The translations under genes and the position numbers were made by a program. The notes below the pieces were generated by a model. That model did no database searches, was not told where the DNA came from, and was given only the letters and a program-made list of their open reading frames with translations. Below, piece by piece: positions 11,636 through 23,280 of a DNA stretch of 64,000 nucleotides (position 1 is the stretch's first letter; every line of letters starts with the position of its first letter). Location of the stretch: the NCBI RefSeq assembly GCF_002878395.1, contig NC_061118.1, positions 85,313,526 to 85,377,525 on the forward strand, in the 5' to 3' direction. The stretch comes from Capsicum annuum. Lineage: Eukaryota; Streptophyta; Magnoliopsida; Solanales; Solanaceae.

Positions 11636-14550
11636 AAGGACTTTCATCCGCGAAAGTCAATGAATAAAAAGATCTCAAAACCTCAAAAGGATGAGGTATT
11701 GGGCCCGCATGCTCTGAGCATGACTTCCTAGATAACCTCCATAAAGGGAGAACACTTCCAAAGGATTTTGCCACAAGTATCTCTTTTTCAACTAGCCCTC
11801 TTACTTTACTTCCAAACATCCAAAACTCAACTTCAACCATCAACTAGTCTCTAACTGAGCTGAAAAAGTTGAGGCAGGCCAATCCCAGCTGTGACACTGA
11901 TACTATCCTGATTACCACACACATCAATAAAAAGCTCATTCGAGCTAACACCAACCCAAAGAATGAGTGATACCACCAACTCCAAATCCAAATATAACCT
12001 TTCTTTACATTTCCACACCTTCTATCCACTCTAAACCAGGAGGAAAATCACCTGAGTACTTTCCATGTAATCTCATTAGAAAGAACCCAAAGAATTGAAG
12101 CTAATCCGCTAAAAGTTCATATAAAACCATGAGAATAAGCCTATAAGGCACTATCTGGGTACAGAAAAGGAGATAATCAAGGAATACAATCATGCCAAAG
12201 CTACAACTAGCCCAAATGGTAATCAAAATCAAAATCCAAAAGATTAAGGCATAACTACTCATCACTAAACGATCCGCTCCAGGATATCCCATCAACCGAG
12301 AAGGAAACCATACTGAAACCAACTCAAGAAGTAATCACAGGAAAGACTACCTAATGCTAACTCTCTCTTGCACTTTAGAAAAGAACCATATCACAATAAG
12401 AATAAAAAATCAAACTCTATACTAATAATAAGGTCAAACCATCACTAGGAGATTAACCCAACAAATCTAAGAGATGAATCCAAGATATCTCGATATCAAT
12501 ATCAAACCACTATCAAGTAATTAATAGCCACAAGCAAAGAATGGACCCCAAACTGGTCAATCTCAAAATGGGCTATATAGAGAGAGATAGCCAATACAAT
12601 AACCTTCACAACCCCGAAAATAAGTCTAAGAATCTCATACTCAAGAATAGGAAATATAGATAAATTGTGAAATCCAGAACCATAACAGAACCACAGAAGG
12701 TTAACTTACCTTCAATACCATAATCTATTCCACGATCAGTCTAGCACAGTCAGTAAAAGAGGAAAATAACCAAACTCACCTTGCTATAGAAAAGAAATCA
12801 TCCAACCAAGCTATAGCTACCTTAGCCAACAAATAAGAACTGCATAAAAGGGAAATTATAACTCGATGCCAAAAGTCTATCTATCTACCAAGAAAGGATT
12901 AATTACAACAAATATTAATAATAAGAAGAATATATTCATTGATATTATGAATAGGTGATACCAAAATAAAAATCAACAGGAAGTACCACTCAAGAGCCAC
13001 CATAAGGCCAATGTGCCAAGGTAAATGGGTCGTGAACCCAATACTACACCCATAGGGATAAAATATCCATAAAGATTTATCCATCCACTACTAAAAAAAT
13101 AATTGATTTTGTATCCACATAATCATAGATTTAATAACAAGGCACACAATAACCAATATGTACTTATCAAGGCATGTAATCATCAATGGGTATAAAACCC
13201 CAGTACACATAAATTAAAAAGGTAAATATGGGAAATAAAAGCACACCCATAAAGGTGAAATCCACAATCATATGTGTGACAGGTCTACAAAAGAATAAAT
13301 CTGAATATGTCCAACCTCGAACTTACTAAATCATCAACTAAGGAGATAAGGGCACTATCTCTAACTAAAGGTGACACAACATCATGAGGCTTATTTATAA
13401 GAATTGACTAACTAAAACTCCCTTGCTGGGGACACTCTCTAAGATAGTAGCCAATCTCTCTGTAGATATAGCAAACTCCTGAAGCCCTAACCTAGCGAGA
13501 AAACAAACTAAGCCCAAATGGTTGGCTAACTAATGTTGAGAGCACTTTCTACTATAATGTAAATCCTTCTTGTACTCATAGTGCACCTCAAGAACTCTAG
13601 GCTGGCGAGTAATACATGTTAACTCTAACTAAACAACCAGCTCATATCTGGGCCACTCTTCAAACCAATGTCCCATCTTGACACAACCACTACAAGATCC
13701 TAGAATACTCTATGATACTAACCCTCATAATCTAGGATGGCCACCATGGCCTGAAGACCCTTACCAAAAACTCTACAAGGTCTGATAGGGACTCTATCCA
13801 CTATGATCATCATGACTAATTTGAAAACCACTCATAGTCTAAACTACTACTTGCGTAGAGTTAATGGGTTGTAGGTGAAGCTAATCTCTATTGGAAGGAT
13901 CCTCACTCCCAGATAAAATACCAATAGCACTATATTAATGGCATGTCCTCTTTTAGCCACCTTTGTAAGTCTTAATACATTCTCTTTCTATGGCTCTTGT
14001 ATAATATATAACCTAAGAGAAAGAAGACCCCACGTTTATCAAGTGCTCCGATACTAAATGGAGTAGCGATGTTGATACTTTAATAAATCCATACGCTGTG
14101 TCCTATTATAAAGGATATAGTATTAAAATATATCTTTTCCACTCAAGAAACCAAATCTCGTACTCAAAAGATGACAACTGTCCTTCTTGAACACCAACAA
14201 GTCCAACTTTGGCTTGAGAACTACTCGATGAATTAAATGTCATTGCTTGCTGACAATAAAGATCTTCAGTCCCTGACTCTCTATGCCAATGTTGAGCTGA
14301 AGCTCTAAAAATACATGTCAAAATCTCATCCACCTCTATCGACTATCTCGCATTATCCATTACGGAAATAATAGGATCAAAGAATGTGCTTGAGGCTCAT
14401 AGCAATGCAAGCACACAATAAGAAGTCAAAAAATAAATTTTGAAAGAATATCCTTGTAGCCTCCCAAAGATAGGTTACAGATGTCTCTTCACAGAACCAC
14501 AGAATACTACTAAACACTTCGCTCTTGTAATAATATACCAGTGAACCTAG
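11636..14550 (-). pseudogene. Gypsy element M internal region, heavily decayed
   Basis: The order on the minus strand is primer site at 14,551-14,562, gag remains, a largely unreadable middle, then a 3' end near 11,650 reading FEVLRS..SLTFADESPF, like the acidic tail of a gypsy polyprotein. The best landmark is a degenerate zinc knuckle at complement(13653..13694), reading C-x2-C-x4-H-x4-W with the last cysteine lost. At about 2.9 kb it is too short for a full gag-pol, so much is deleted. No RT or integrase motif could be read. Open frames of 60-95 codons here are not genes. Confidence 0.5.
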
Positions 14551-14562
14551 GCTCTGATTCTA
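14551..14562 (-). other. Primer binding site of element M (mutated tRNA-Met type)
   Basis: The minus strand reads TAGAATCAGAGC followed by CTAGGTTC. Element A has TGGTATCAGAGCCTAGGTTT at its primer site, so this is the same site with changes in the first four bases. Confidence 0.7.
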
Positions 14563-14565
14563 ATT

Positions 14566-16168
14566 TTCCATAACCCAATTTCTAATTCCATGATGGCATC
14601 TATTATAACCCACCAGTAGGAAAGACAAACTTGTAGTCCATAATAGCTAGTAATGGACTACCTAAATAAATAAAGAAAAGAATGTGGAATAAATGTAATA
14701 AAAGATTAATTACATAATATAGTCGCAAAACCTGAATCTATCAGTACAAGAGCTTCTAACATAAGAAGAATACAAAAGAGTTACTAAATGAATATACAGA
14801 TACAACCATCACATAACACAACATAGAGACTTGTCTATTACATAAGAGGGAGAAAAGTAATACTCTAAACGTCAGGATCTCACTCTAAGCCTCTGAACTA
14901 TGGCTTCTCTGTAAGATGCACACAATACTGGTAATTACTCACACTATAATTTGCTGGTTGTAGAAGTATAGTATGAGTAACAAACATGTAGTACTCACTA
15001 AGCAACTGCCAATTGATCTTTAAGATATAAAAGACATACATAACATATAAATAAAATAGAAAACTATAACCAAATATCCCACAACCACATTAGAAGGCCG
15101 ATGAGATAATAAGGATAAACTATCTTATTCATGTCTAAAAGACTAACATAATAGGGCTAAAAGTATCAAGGATGAAATATCCTATTCCAACCATACTCAG
15201 GAATCTCTACACCATATCGTATATCCCTATACAATATATGAATTAAGGGCAAAAGAAGGATACATAACAGTATACAAGGCCAAGGAATGAATATACAATT
15301 TGAATAAATAAAAAGTGGAATATACAGTAATACCATGGAAATAAATATCTAGATATATATATATATATATATATAAACAAGGCCAACTCAAAGTATGGCC
15401 AAAGTCATCAGACTAGCATTATAATACCTAAATATCATAGCAGGAACTAGTGCTAGTGTACTCAAGATTTCTAACTCTTATGTCTAATCATGAGTTAATC
15501 ATACATAAAAGTGAAATCAAAAGACAAAAGATCCATAATCATAGCTCAAATATTTATACCGAATCAATAAATAATCTATCATAAATTAGCTATAAAAATG
15601 ATAATAATAACATCAATAATAACGCGAGTAACTAGCTTGTCCAAATAACTAATACCTAGTCGATCCTTTGAAGTTACCCTACCACCTAAGCTCAGAAGGT
15701 TTAATGAACATATAACACACCACAAGGCATAGTCTTCACCATATCTATGAAAATCTCCCCTCTCCATGTGGGCTGATAGATATAGGCACATACTGGTGAT
15801 AGGAAATGTACATGCAAGAATAAATGCAAAGTATATAGTCAATATCACAATCATCCCCAAACATAAATTAGTAATATTTATATAGCCAATACCTGAAATT
15901 AAATTGTTGATATTATATGCAATACTCAGAATTGAACTAGTCATAATATATAATCAATACTCAGAGTTGAAATGATCATAATATAAAATCAATATCCAAA
16001 ATGGAATCAATCATAATATATTATCAATAGCCCTTAATATCGTTAACATCATCAACACATATTTACTTAACACTAATACTATAATCTGCCATTGGGTTGT
16101 ACCTAGAAGTTATATCATCAATACAACATCTTTCTCCATCTTATATCAAAAAGATGTGTATATAGATA
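14566..16168 (-). mobile_element. Probable 5' LTR region of element M
   Basis: It lies directly upstream (minus strand) of the M primer site and is non-coding. It could not be aligned by eye to 10,370-11,635, so one or both are partial. The 121-codon open frame at 15,579-15,944 is hydrophobic AT-rich sequence with no domain. Confidence 0.4.
15353..15375. repeat. (AT)n microsatellite, 23 bp
   Basis: Uninterrupted AT dinucleotides. Confidence 0.95.
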
Positions 16169-17545
16169 TGTAATAGCCCGTACTTTTACCTAGCTTAAAA
16201 ATCTTCCCAAAAATGTTAAAGACTTACTTTAAAAGATGAATCCGCTTTTATACATGTGAAATTTTCAAGATTTTGACTTTTTATTGTGTGGGAAATTGAA
16301 TAAGATTTCCATCGATATCAAATTTGCCCAATTGACACTCGGGCGAAGAGTTAGAGTTATTTTTGTAAGACAGTGTGCCACCTGAGCCATCAATGCATTG
16401 CGGAGCATGCCAAAATGGCAATCGTCAAAATCCATGAGCCTATGTGATTATGGTACATCGCGCTAAGGCTTAAATTCAGAATTGTCCTATTCCAGTGTCT
16501 CAATGTGATACCAATGTGTCACAGTGAGCTTCTAAGTCCCATCCAGTATTGCAATGCAATTTCACCATATCGTACCATGATGCAATTTTCCAGTAGTCAT
16601 TTTCCATAAACATGGTGTGATAGCGCCACATAGCACTAGGTGCCCAAATCGAGTTTTCAGTGACAAAAAATAATTTTTTTTTAAAGGCAATTGGGTCTTT
16701 TTCCATGACTAAGATCATCCTTTAACCATAAAATTATGCCCTAAAAACCTATTACATCACTTTTTCTCACTTTCTCTCAAGAAAAAACCATTCTCTCAAG
16801 AGGCAAAATGCCTAGCTCAAGAAATCAAGGCCAATTCCTAGAATTTTTCCAAGAACTTTAAGAATTTAGATTTCCAGGTATGTTAAGTGTTGATTCATGG
16901 GTCCCTTTCATCCATGAAGCTCTAGGATCCCTTTTCAATTCAAATATTTTGTATTTATGAATGTTAATGATTTAATTGAATAGAAATTCATGTTTATACT
17001 GTTGTTGGGTTTCAATTCATGTCATAAACTATTAATTATAAGAATTGATTCTAGTATGTAATGATTTACATGATGTTCATGATAAACCCTTCAACTTGCA
17101 AGTTCAATGATGTATCCATGGTAATAAGATGGATTGATTATTGTGTGATCAAAGCATGCTCCTCATATGTTTGACAAATTGCCTATGTGAATGAAATAGT
17201 GCTACTATAGTATGTTGACAAGAAATCCCTATTTAGGTATAAGTTAATGCATTCTATGTGCTTAATGAAAGGTCTTAGTGAATGAATTATGAAACACTAA
17301 TGTGCATTCCTATCTATGTACGAATTTATGACTCTTAAATGCTTGATAAAATGCGTCATTGATTATATTGTGAGTTGTTTACTATTGTCAAGTATGCTAG
17401 TGTTATCATGTCTAGTTAGTTTCATGCTATCGAATCCTGAGGGTACTTGTATCTGAGAATTTTTTCATGTTCCTAGAGCCAGTGTCAGTTTTTATGATAC
17501 TCTCAGTCAAGCCATGATCAATAGAATTCAGTCAGTCCTGTGACT
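16169..17545 (+). mobile_element. Gypsy LTR (X), truncated at its 3' end
   Basis: It begins TGTAATAGCCCG and carries a GC-richer block (16,330-16,480), a leader with many CTCTCAAGA words (16,770-16,800), and a tract homologous to the minus-strand LTR at 1-310. Homology to that copy stops at about 17,543 (GTGACTC), where another LTR family begins. It is probably a partial LTR left by recombination or by later insertion. Confidence 0.65.
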
Positions 17546-17632
17546 CGGAATGGTAACGAGTTCGGAAAGGGAGTCGTATGTTAGACAGAATGTGATGTCC
17601 AACTTTCTGTTCTTGTGATGACTTAATGATAC
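17546..17632 (+). mobile_element. Left fragment of LTR C, interrupted by element A
   Basis: It carries GAGTCGTATG...AGACAG words like those in the U3 of A's LTRs. Its last five bases, GATAC, pair with TATAC at 35,230-35,234 as the target duplication of element A. LTR C therefore resumes at 35,230. Confidence 0.5.
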
Positions 17633-19906
17633 TAAAGCATCCCAGGTTTAGACCCTTAGAAAATTTCCTGGAATCCCGTTCTTCGAACCCAATACGACTA
17701 ATGGTAGGATCCGTATGTTGGGGTACGGGTGGTGAAGTCTTGTCTTAAGTTGACCAGTTTTAGTTGGTAGGATAGTTTTGGTCACAGGATTGGATACGAC
17801 TTAGAGATGAGTGTCGTATGGTGGGGTACGAGTCATACAGGTGACTCGTTAGGTGAACAGTGTTTGATCCTCCTGTTGTTATATTCTTACAAGGATATGG
17901 ATCATGGGTACAGATCATATGCTGAGGCTATGACTTGGTTGGATGAGTCGTATAGTAGACAGCGTCTGATCCATGGTTGAGGCTTGGTTACGATTGGGTG
18001 GGTATTAACCGTAAGGGAGGTTATGACTCGTAAGAGGGTCAGTCGTGACCCTGTGTTGGGTCTTTATGGGATTTAAGAATGGGCATTCTGGATATTTCCC
18101 TACTTACCCTAATAAGAATCCCCGACTTCTAATACAGTTAGGAGGTCATTTACCCTATTATTTTATTCTTGGCCACTTAAAAACTCTTCCTAAATATATC
18201 ATAATTCTCTCAAAATCTTTTGGGACAAAGAGCTAGGGTTTAAACTATGGGATTACTTTGGGGCTTGTCTTGGTGAATTATTTCCATCAATCTTCTTGGT
18301 TTACGGCATGATTCTCTTTGCTAATTGTAATTTCAATTAAAGGCATGGTTACATGGTTTTTCTCTTGTATGATTATGGCTTTCAACTATTGATTTTAGGG
18401 TTTTGAAGTTAAATGCTTGGTTGTGATTTCCTATCATTTTAATTATGTTTTATATGCATTAACGGTGGTTTTGGACTATTGTATGGTAATGTTTTAATGG
18501 TAATGGAATTTGGTTTTGGTTATATTATGCCCTCAAGGTGTTTTATAAAATGATTATAAAGATATGTTCATTGCATTGTCTTATTTAATGGAACTCTTGC
18601 TTGTTTTTGGCTTAAATATGAAACGTTAAATGATTTTAAATGGTTTACAAAGGCTTAAGGCTAATTGGTTATGCTTATGGAGAACATGGAATTCTCCTAA
18701 GAGGTTTAATATGGCTAATAATAGGGCATTTGAATGTCCCATTAATCTAAATGATTTGGCTATGGATAATGCTTGCAAGTATAGTGGTATGACGATACCA
18801 CTGGTTTATTGAATAGCCTTGGTTAATAAATGGATAATTTGATTATTTGTTAATGATTTTAATTGGGCATTAATGGCAGGGAGTATAAGATAAGCCATGG
18901 AAGGTGGCGGTTCCAAGGGGATCAAAACCCAAAACTCATGTTTGTCGATGTAAGGGATCTTCAATGGCCACATGCAAGTGTCACATTTATATTGGAGGGA
19001 TATACTAGTCATCCCATTGATATTTCCTGGTCGTGCGGCTACACGCACTGGAACCCTTTCAGCAGGGGGAGCTGAACCCATATGGCTCATGAGTTGTAGG
19101 ACGGCTAAGCAACACAACCTAGGTAAAGGTTTTAATGACATGATAAACCCGATCCCTTTTCCCAGTACTTATATATATAAAGGTATGGTTGTTTGCATTG
19201 GATGGTTTTCAATTGATTTTGATAACTGGTATTACTTTATCCTTATTTCGGGTTTCATGCTAGTGTTTACCCACTAATCTATCTATTGGTGGCTATACAC
19301 CCACGCTATGTAGGAACCGGTCGTTCAACTCCTCCTTCATTTTATTTGATTTGGGGACAACTTATTGGACTAAAGTGGTGAGCTTACATTCTTTCTAAAG
19401 GCATCATTTCATGTTGGGCGTCCTTACATATTTTACTTTCTTTCTGGATATTGGTTTTGGCCATTGTTGGGGGCATGTCCCAATCAAATATTTGTATTCT
19501 TTTTATAGAGGCTTTGTGGTACTTCTGGGGGTTGGTATGGGCGGGATCGGTATTGGTGTCGGCCTTGGCATTGGAATAAGCTGGGAGGCTGGCATCATCA
19601 GACATAATTTCTCATTGTTCCATCGTATTACATTTTGGGCTTGATTATCAAATTATTTTGATATTTTTTATATGGTTTGGTATGGTATGGATGGCTGGTT
19701 TGGTATGATTACACTTGATTGGGTTGGTTATTATTGTGACCCTATCTCAGAGTCTTTATGAGATCATTACACAATCTTGTTATAATCTAGAAATTTAGCT
19801 CATCCAAGGTTGTATAAGGTGGTTGGGTTGGGTTAATGGTGCGGTCTGCGGTCCTGGTTGGACTTGGGATGCCCATTATGATAAGCCCCCAATTTGGGCT
19901 GCGTCA
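17633..19906 (+). mobile_element. Gypsy element A, 5' LTR (2.27 kb)
   Basis: It starts TAAAGCATCCCAGG (TG changed to TA) and ends GGGCTGCGTCA three bases before the primer site. It aligns along its length with the 3' LTR (25,031-26,770 and 34,745-35,229) and with F's 3' LTR at 50,926-53,360. U3 holds a cluster of TACGAC/GTCGTA words (about 17,690-18,030). A leader with CTCTCAA and AGGGTTT follows at 18,200-18,240. All LTR open frames, such as those at 18,630 and 18,972, are non-coding. Confidence 0.9.
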
Positions 19907-19909
19907 AGT

Positions 19910-19921
19910 TGGTATCAGAGC
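19910..19921 (+). other. Primer binding site of element A (tRNA-Met)
   Basis: TGGTATCAGAGC is an exact match to the usual plant initiator tRNA-Met primer site. It lies three bases after the LTR end and fixes the element's orientation as plus. Confidence 0.93.
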
Positions 19922-20117
19922 CTAGGTTTATGGTCAATTGGGAGTCTACAAATCCATGTCGAGTAGAGTCTCTTTTAGGGGTATGCAGTGCACCACACTC
20001 GTAAGGGAGTGGTTGCAATACATTTTGGAATGTTTCACTTTCTTGGTGTTCTTTCTTCAAGCTTGAGTTCTCAGCCCAGGAATCTCCTATAAATCTTGTT
20101 TGTTCATCTTTTATATT

Positions 20118-21300
20118 ATGCCTCCTAGATTTGGAACATAAGGAAATTCTTTTGCCCTATCTGGAAGTGATGTTGAAGGAGCACATTCTACTCCTGAGAT
20201 GTATCTTCGATCTCATGGTCCTATTCCTAATTATACCAAAGTTTCTCTTATTCCTCATACTGCTTCTCAGGTCCCTCAGGGCAACATGACAAATACGGAG
20301 TTTAGTCAGTCTATGCATGTTATTGCCCAACTGGTTGCTACTCAGGCCGAGCAGGGTATGGCTAGCGTTGTGTCTGCTAAGGCCATTAGGCTTTGATAGT
20401 TTATGAAGATGGTTCCTCTAACTTTTATGCGAGTGAGGGTGGAGGAAGACCCACAGGGCTTTCTTGATGAGATGGAGAAGATCTTTTGGGTAATGAGGGC
20501 TAATAATATTGAAGGAGTAAACTTTGTAGCTTATCAACTCAAAGAGGTTACTTATATGTGGTATGAGGAGTAGGACAGAGATAAGAGTTATATACAAGAG
20601 GATGGTTTATGGGAGGCCTTTTATAATGCCTTCATGGATTAGATCTTTCCTCAAGAGCTGAGGGAAGCAAAGATGGAGGAGTTTGTGAACCTCAGGCAAG
20701 GAAGAATGTCTATGAAGGAGTATGCTTTGAAGTTCCATCAGTTGTTAAGGTATGCTCCTGATTTGGTGGCTGATATGAGGTCCAGAATGAGGAAGTTCAA
20801 TTCTGGGCTAAACAGAGATATGATTCTAGAGAGCAAAATTGTTTTTCTCATGAAGATATGGACACATCGAGGCTAACCATTCATATATAACAAGTTGAGG
20901 ATGAGAAGAGAAGAAGGCAGAATATGGTGATAGGCAGGGTAAGTGGGGCAGGTTTTCTAATCAGGAAGGTGCCCAGTCTAAGGGTGGTCGAGACGGTAGG
21001 AAGTAGCAGAAAAAAAGTGGGGGGTGGGTTTACTCCTTCTCTTCTTCCAGTGCTCCTCACCCTTAGTAGTCAAGTGACAGATGTCATCATGGTGGTGAAA
21101 ATTCTTGAGTACAGAGAGCCTAGTCTCAAGCAAGTGAACATCAGTCTATTTCTTTGTGTCCTCTTTGTCGATTTTGCGGTCATCCTCATTGGGGATTTTG
21201 TGAGGGGGAAGGGATAAGTGCTACAAGTGTGGCCAAATAGTCCATTGACTCAAACATTATCCATCTAACAAGGTCGCTACGGGGGAGAATAAGATTCCAA
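20118..21300 (+). pseudogene. Gypsy A gag, broken
   Basis: The likely start is the ATG at 20,118 (MPPRFG..), the first after the primer site. Gag forms the virus-like particle. The frame has an early stop seven codons in and several more. Recognisable are the retrotransposon-gag core (GFLDEMEKIFWVM, YQLKEV..MWYEE, FPQELREAKMEEF, LRQGRMSMKEYALKFHQL, about 20,450-20,870) and a CX2CX4HX4Y knuckle at 21,219-21,260 in which the final cysteine is tyrosine. The same gag is in element F at 46,107. Stops such as those after YEE and in AFMD*IF fit single-base changes of tryptophan or glutamine codons. Confidence 0.88.
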
Positions 21301-21905
21301 TGGCTTCATCTTCTGTTCCTACTCCCAGTGGTGTGGTATCTGGTTTTGTTACTGCTCTTGATTCTAGTGCTGGTTGGAACAACTTTTATGCTTTAGCATC
21401 CCGTCAGGAATCTGAGGCATCGTCTTATATTTTTACTGATACATTCTAGCTTTTCTCTCATAACGTATATTGTTTGCTTGATCCAGGTTCTACCCTTTTC
21501 TATGTGACTCCTTATACAATTGTGTTTTTTAGTTTTGATTCAGAGATTATTTCAGACCCATTTTTATTCCTACCTTGGTAGGAGATCCGATCATTGCTTA
21601 ATGGGTCTATAGGGTATAGGTGGTATCTGTGAGTAGTAGACAGACTTCGGTAGATCTGTTTGAGTTGGGTATGGTATATTTTGATATAATCTTGGGCATA
21701 GATTGGTTCCATTCTTATAATGAAAATTTGGATTTTCAAACTCGTAGGGTCATCTTTAGGTTCCCTAGTGAGCCAAAAATAGAATGGAAAGGTTGTTCCT
21801 TAGCACCTAAGGGGATGTTTATTTCTTATCTTAGAGCTCAGAGGTTAATCTTTAAGGATTGCCTTTATTACTTAGTCCGGGTTAAAGATTTTACTTTGAA
21901 ACGTC
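21301..21905 (+). pseudogene. Gypsy A protease, broken
   Basis: Aspartic protease of the polyprotein. The active-site motif DPGST is visible at 21,480-21,494 (LLDPGSTLFYVTP), and the C-terminal part at 21,650-21,890 reads [16 protein letters not shown]-type sequence, then FRFPSEP..WKG and [12 protein letters not shown]. The middle is frameshifted, so no complete protease can be read. It lies between gag and RT as in all Ty3/gypsy elements. Confidence 0.85.
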
Positions 21906-22730
21906 CTTATTTATCTTTGGTCCCTGTGCTTAATGAGTTTCTAGAGGTCTTTCCAGATGATCTTCCAGGTGTTCCTTCGGATAGGGAAATAGAGTTTGGT
22001 ATTGATTTGCTCCTGGACACTCGTCCAATTTCTATTCCTCCATATAGAATGGCTCCGGCTAAGTTAAGGGAACTCAAGGAGCAAATTAAGGATCTTTTAG
22101 ACAAAGGGTTTATTTGTCCTAGTATTGCTCCATAGGGTGCACTAGTATCGTTCGTGCAAAAGAATGATGGTTCTCTTTGTATGTGCATTGACTACAAGCA
22201 GTTGAATAAGGTAACGGTCAAGAATAAATTTTCTCTTTCTTGGATAGATGATCTGTTTGATCAGTTGCAGGGTGCCAAGTTCTTCTCCAAGATAGATCTT
22301 CGGTCTGGGTACCATCAGTTGAACATTAGGGAGGTAGATATCCCTAAGATAGCTTTTCACACTCAGTATGGGCATTACGAGTTTTTTGGTGATGTCATTT
22401 GAATTAACAAATGCCCTGGCATTGTTTATGGATTTGATGAACGGGGTGTTTTGGCAGAATTTAGACCTCTTTATCATTGTGTTTATTGATGATATTCTGG
22501 TATATTTGAAGAGTGAGTTGGATCATTCTAATCACCTCTATGTGGTGTTGCAGACCTTAAAGTAACAATGATTGTTTGCCAAGTTCTCTAAGTTTGAGTT
22601 TTGGTTGAATTTTGTAACTTTCTTGGGTCATATTATTTCTAGTGAAAGCATCATGGTGGGTCTACAGAAGGTAGTTGTGGTGAAAAAGTGGCCTAGACCT
22701 ACGACTCCATCTAATATTCGGAGCTTCTTG
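21906..22730 (+). pseudogene. Gypsy A reverse transcriptase, broken
   Basis: RT copies element RNA into DNA. In order: [20 protein letters not shown] (near 21,935), [20 protein letters not shown], a TGG-to-TAG stop at 22,133-22,135, [29 protein letters not shown], and the catalytic FIDDILVY with both aspartates at 22,488-22,493. An extra T in the T-run at 22,382-22,387 shifts the frame between YEF and the [10 protein letters not shown] block. A further stop lies at about 22,562 (GAA to TAA compared with F). The catalytic residues persist but the frame is dead. Confidence 0.92.
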
Positions 22731-23280
22731 GGCTTAGCCGAGATTATAGAAGGTTTATGGAGAGTTTTTCATCTATAGCTACTCCATTGACTAAGTTAAA
22801 TCAGAAGAAGGTTTATTTTTCTTGGTCGGATGCATGTGAGGGGAGTTTTAAGAAGTTGAAGGATAAGTTGACTTTATCTCTAGTTCTGACCTTGCTGGAA
22901 GGTAATGATGGGTTTGTGGTTTATTGTGATGCATCTCGGGTTGATCTTAGTTGTGTGCTGATGTAGTATAAAAAGGTGATAGCCTATTCCTCTAGACAGT
23001 TGAAGGTGCATGCGAGGAACTATCCTACTCATGATTTAAAGCTGCTGGCCGTTGTGTTTGCTTTGAATATATGGCATCATTATTTACATGGTGTTCACGT
23101 GGATGTCATTTCTGATCACAAGAATTTGTAGTATGTGTTCTCACAGAAAGAGCTTAATCTCAGGCAGAGAATATGGCTTGAGCTACTCAAGGACTATGAT
23201 ATAAGACTTCACTACCACCTAGAAAGAAAATGTGGTTGCGGATGCTCTTAGTAGGTTGTCTATGGGTAGTTTGGCTCATA
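22731..23280 (+). pseudogene. Gypsy A RNase H, broken
   Basis: RNase H degrades the RNA strand during copying. [19 protein letters not shown] is the connection region. The RNase H core follows: VYCDASRVDLSCVLM, then [19 protein letters not shown], then ISDHKNL. The acidic residue of the DLELLAVV motif has become lysine (DLK), whereas F keeps glutamate. Stops occur after CVLM and in KNL*YVF. Catalysis would be lost even if the frame were intact. Confidence 0.88.

Noticed and set aside
15579..15944. 121-codon minus-strand open frame
   Set aside because: It lies in the LTR-like region of element M, is hydrophobic because of AT-rich sequence, and has no domain or homologous frame in other copies.
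18806..19277. Overlapping open frames of 70-111 codons on both strands
   Set aside because: They lie inside the 5' LTR of element A and are broken in the equivalent positions of the 3' LTR and of F's LTR.
22142..22477. Minus-strand 111-codon open frame
   Set aside because: Antisense shadow of the gypsy A reverse transcriptase.
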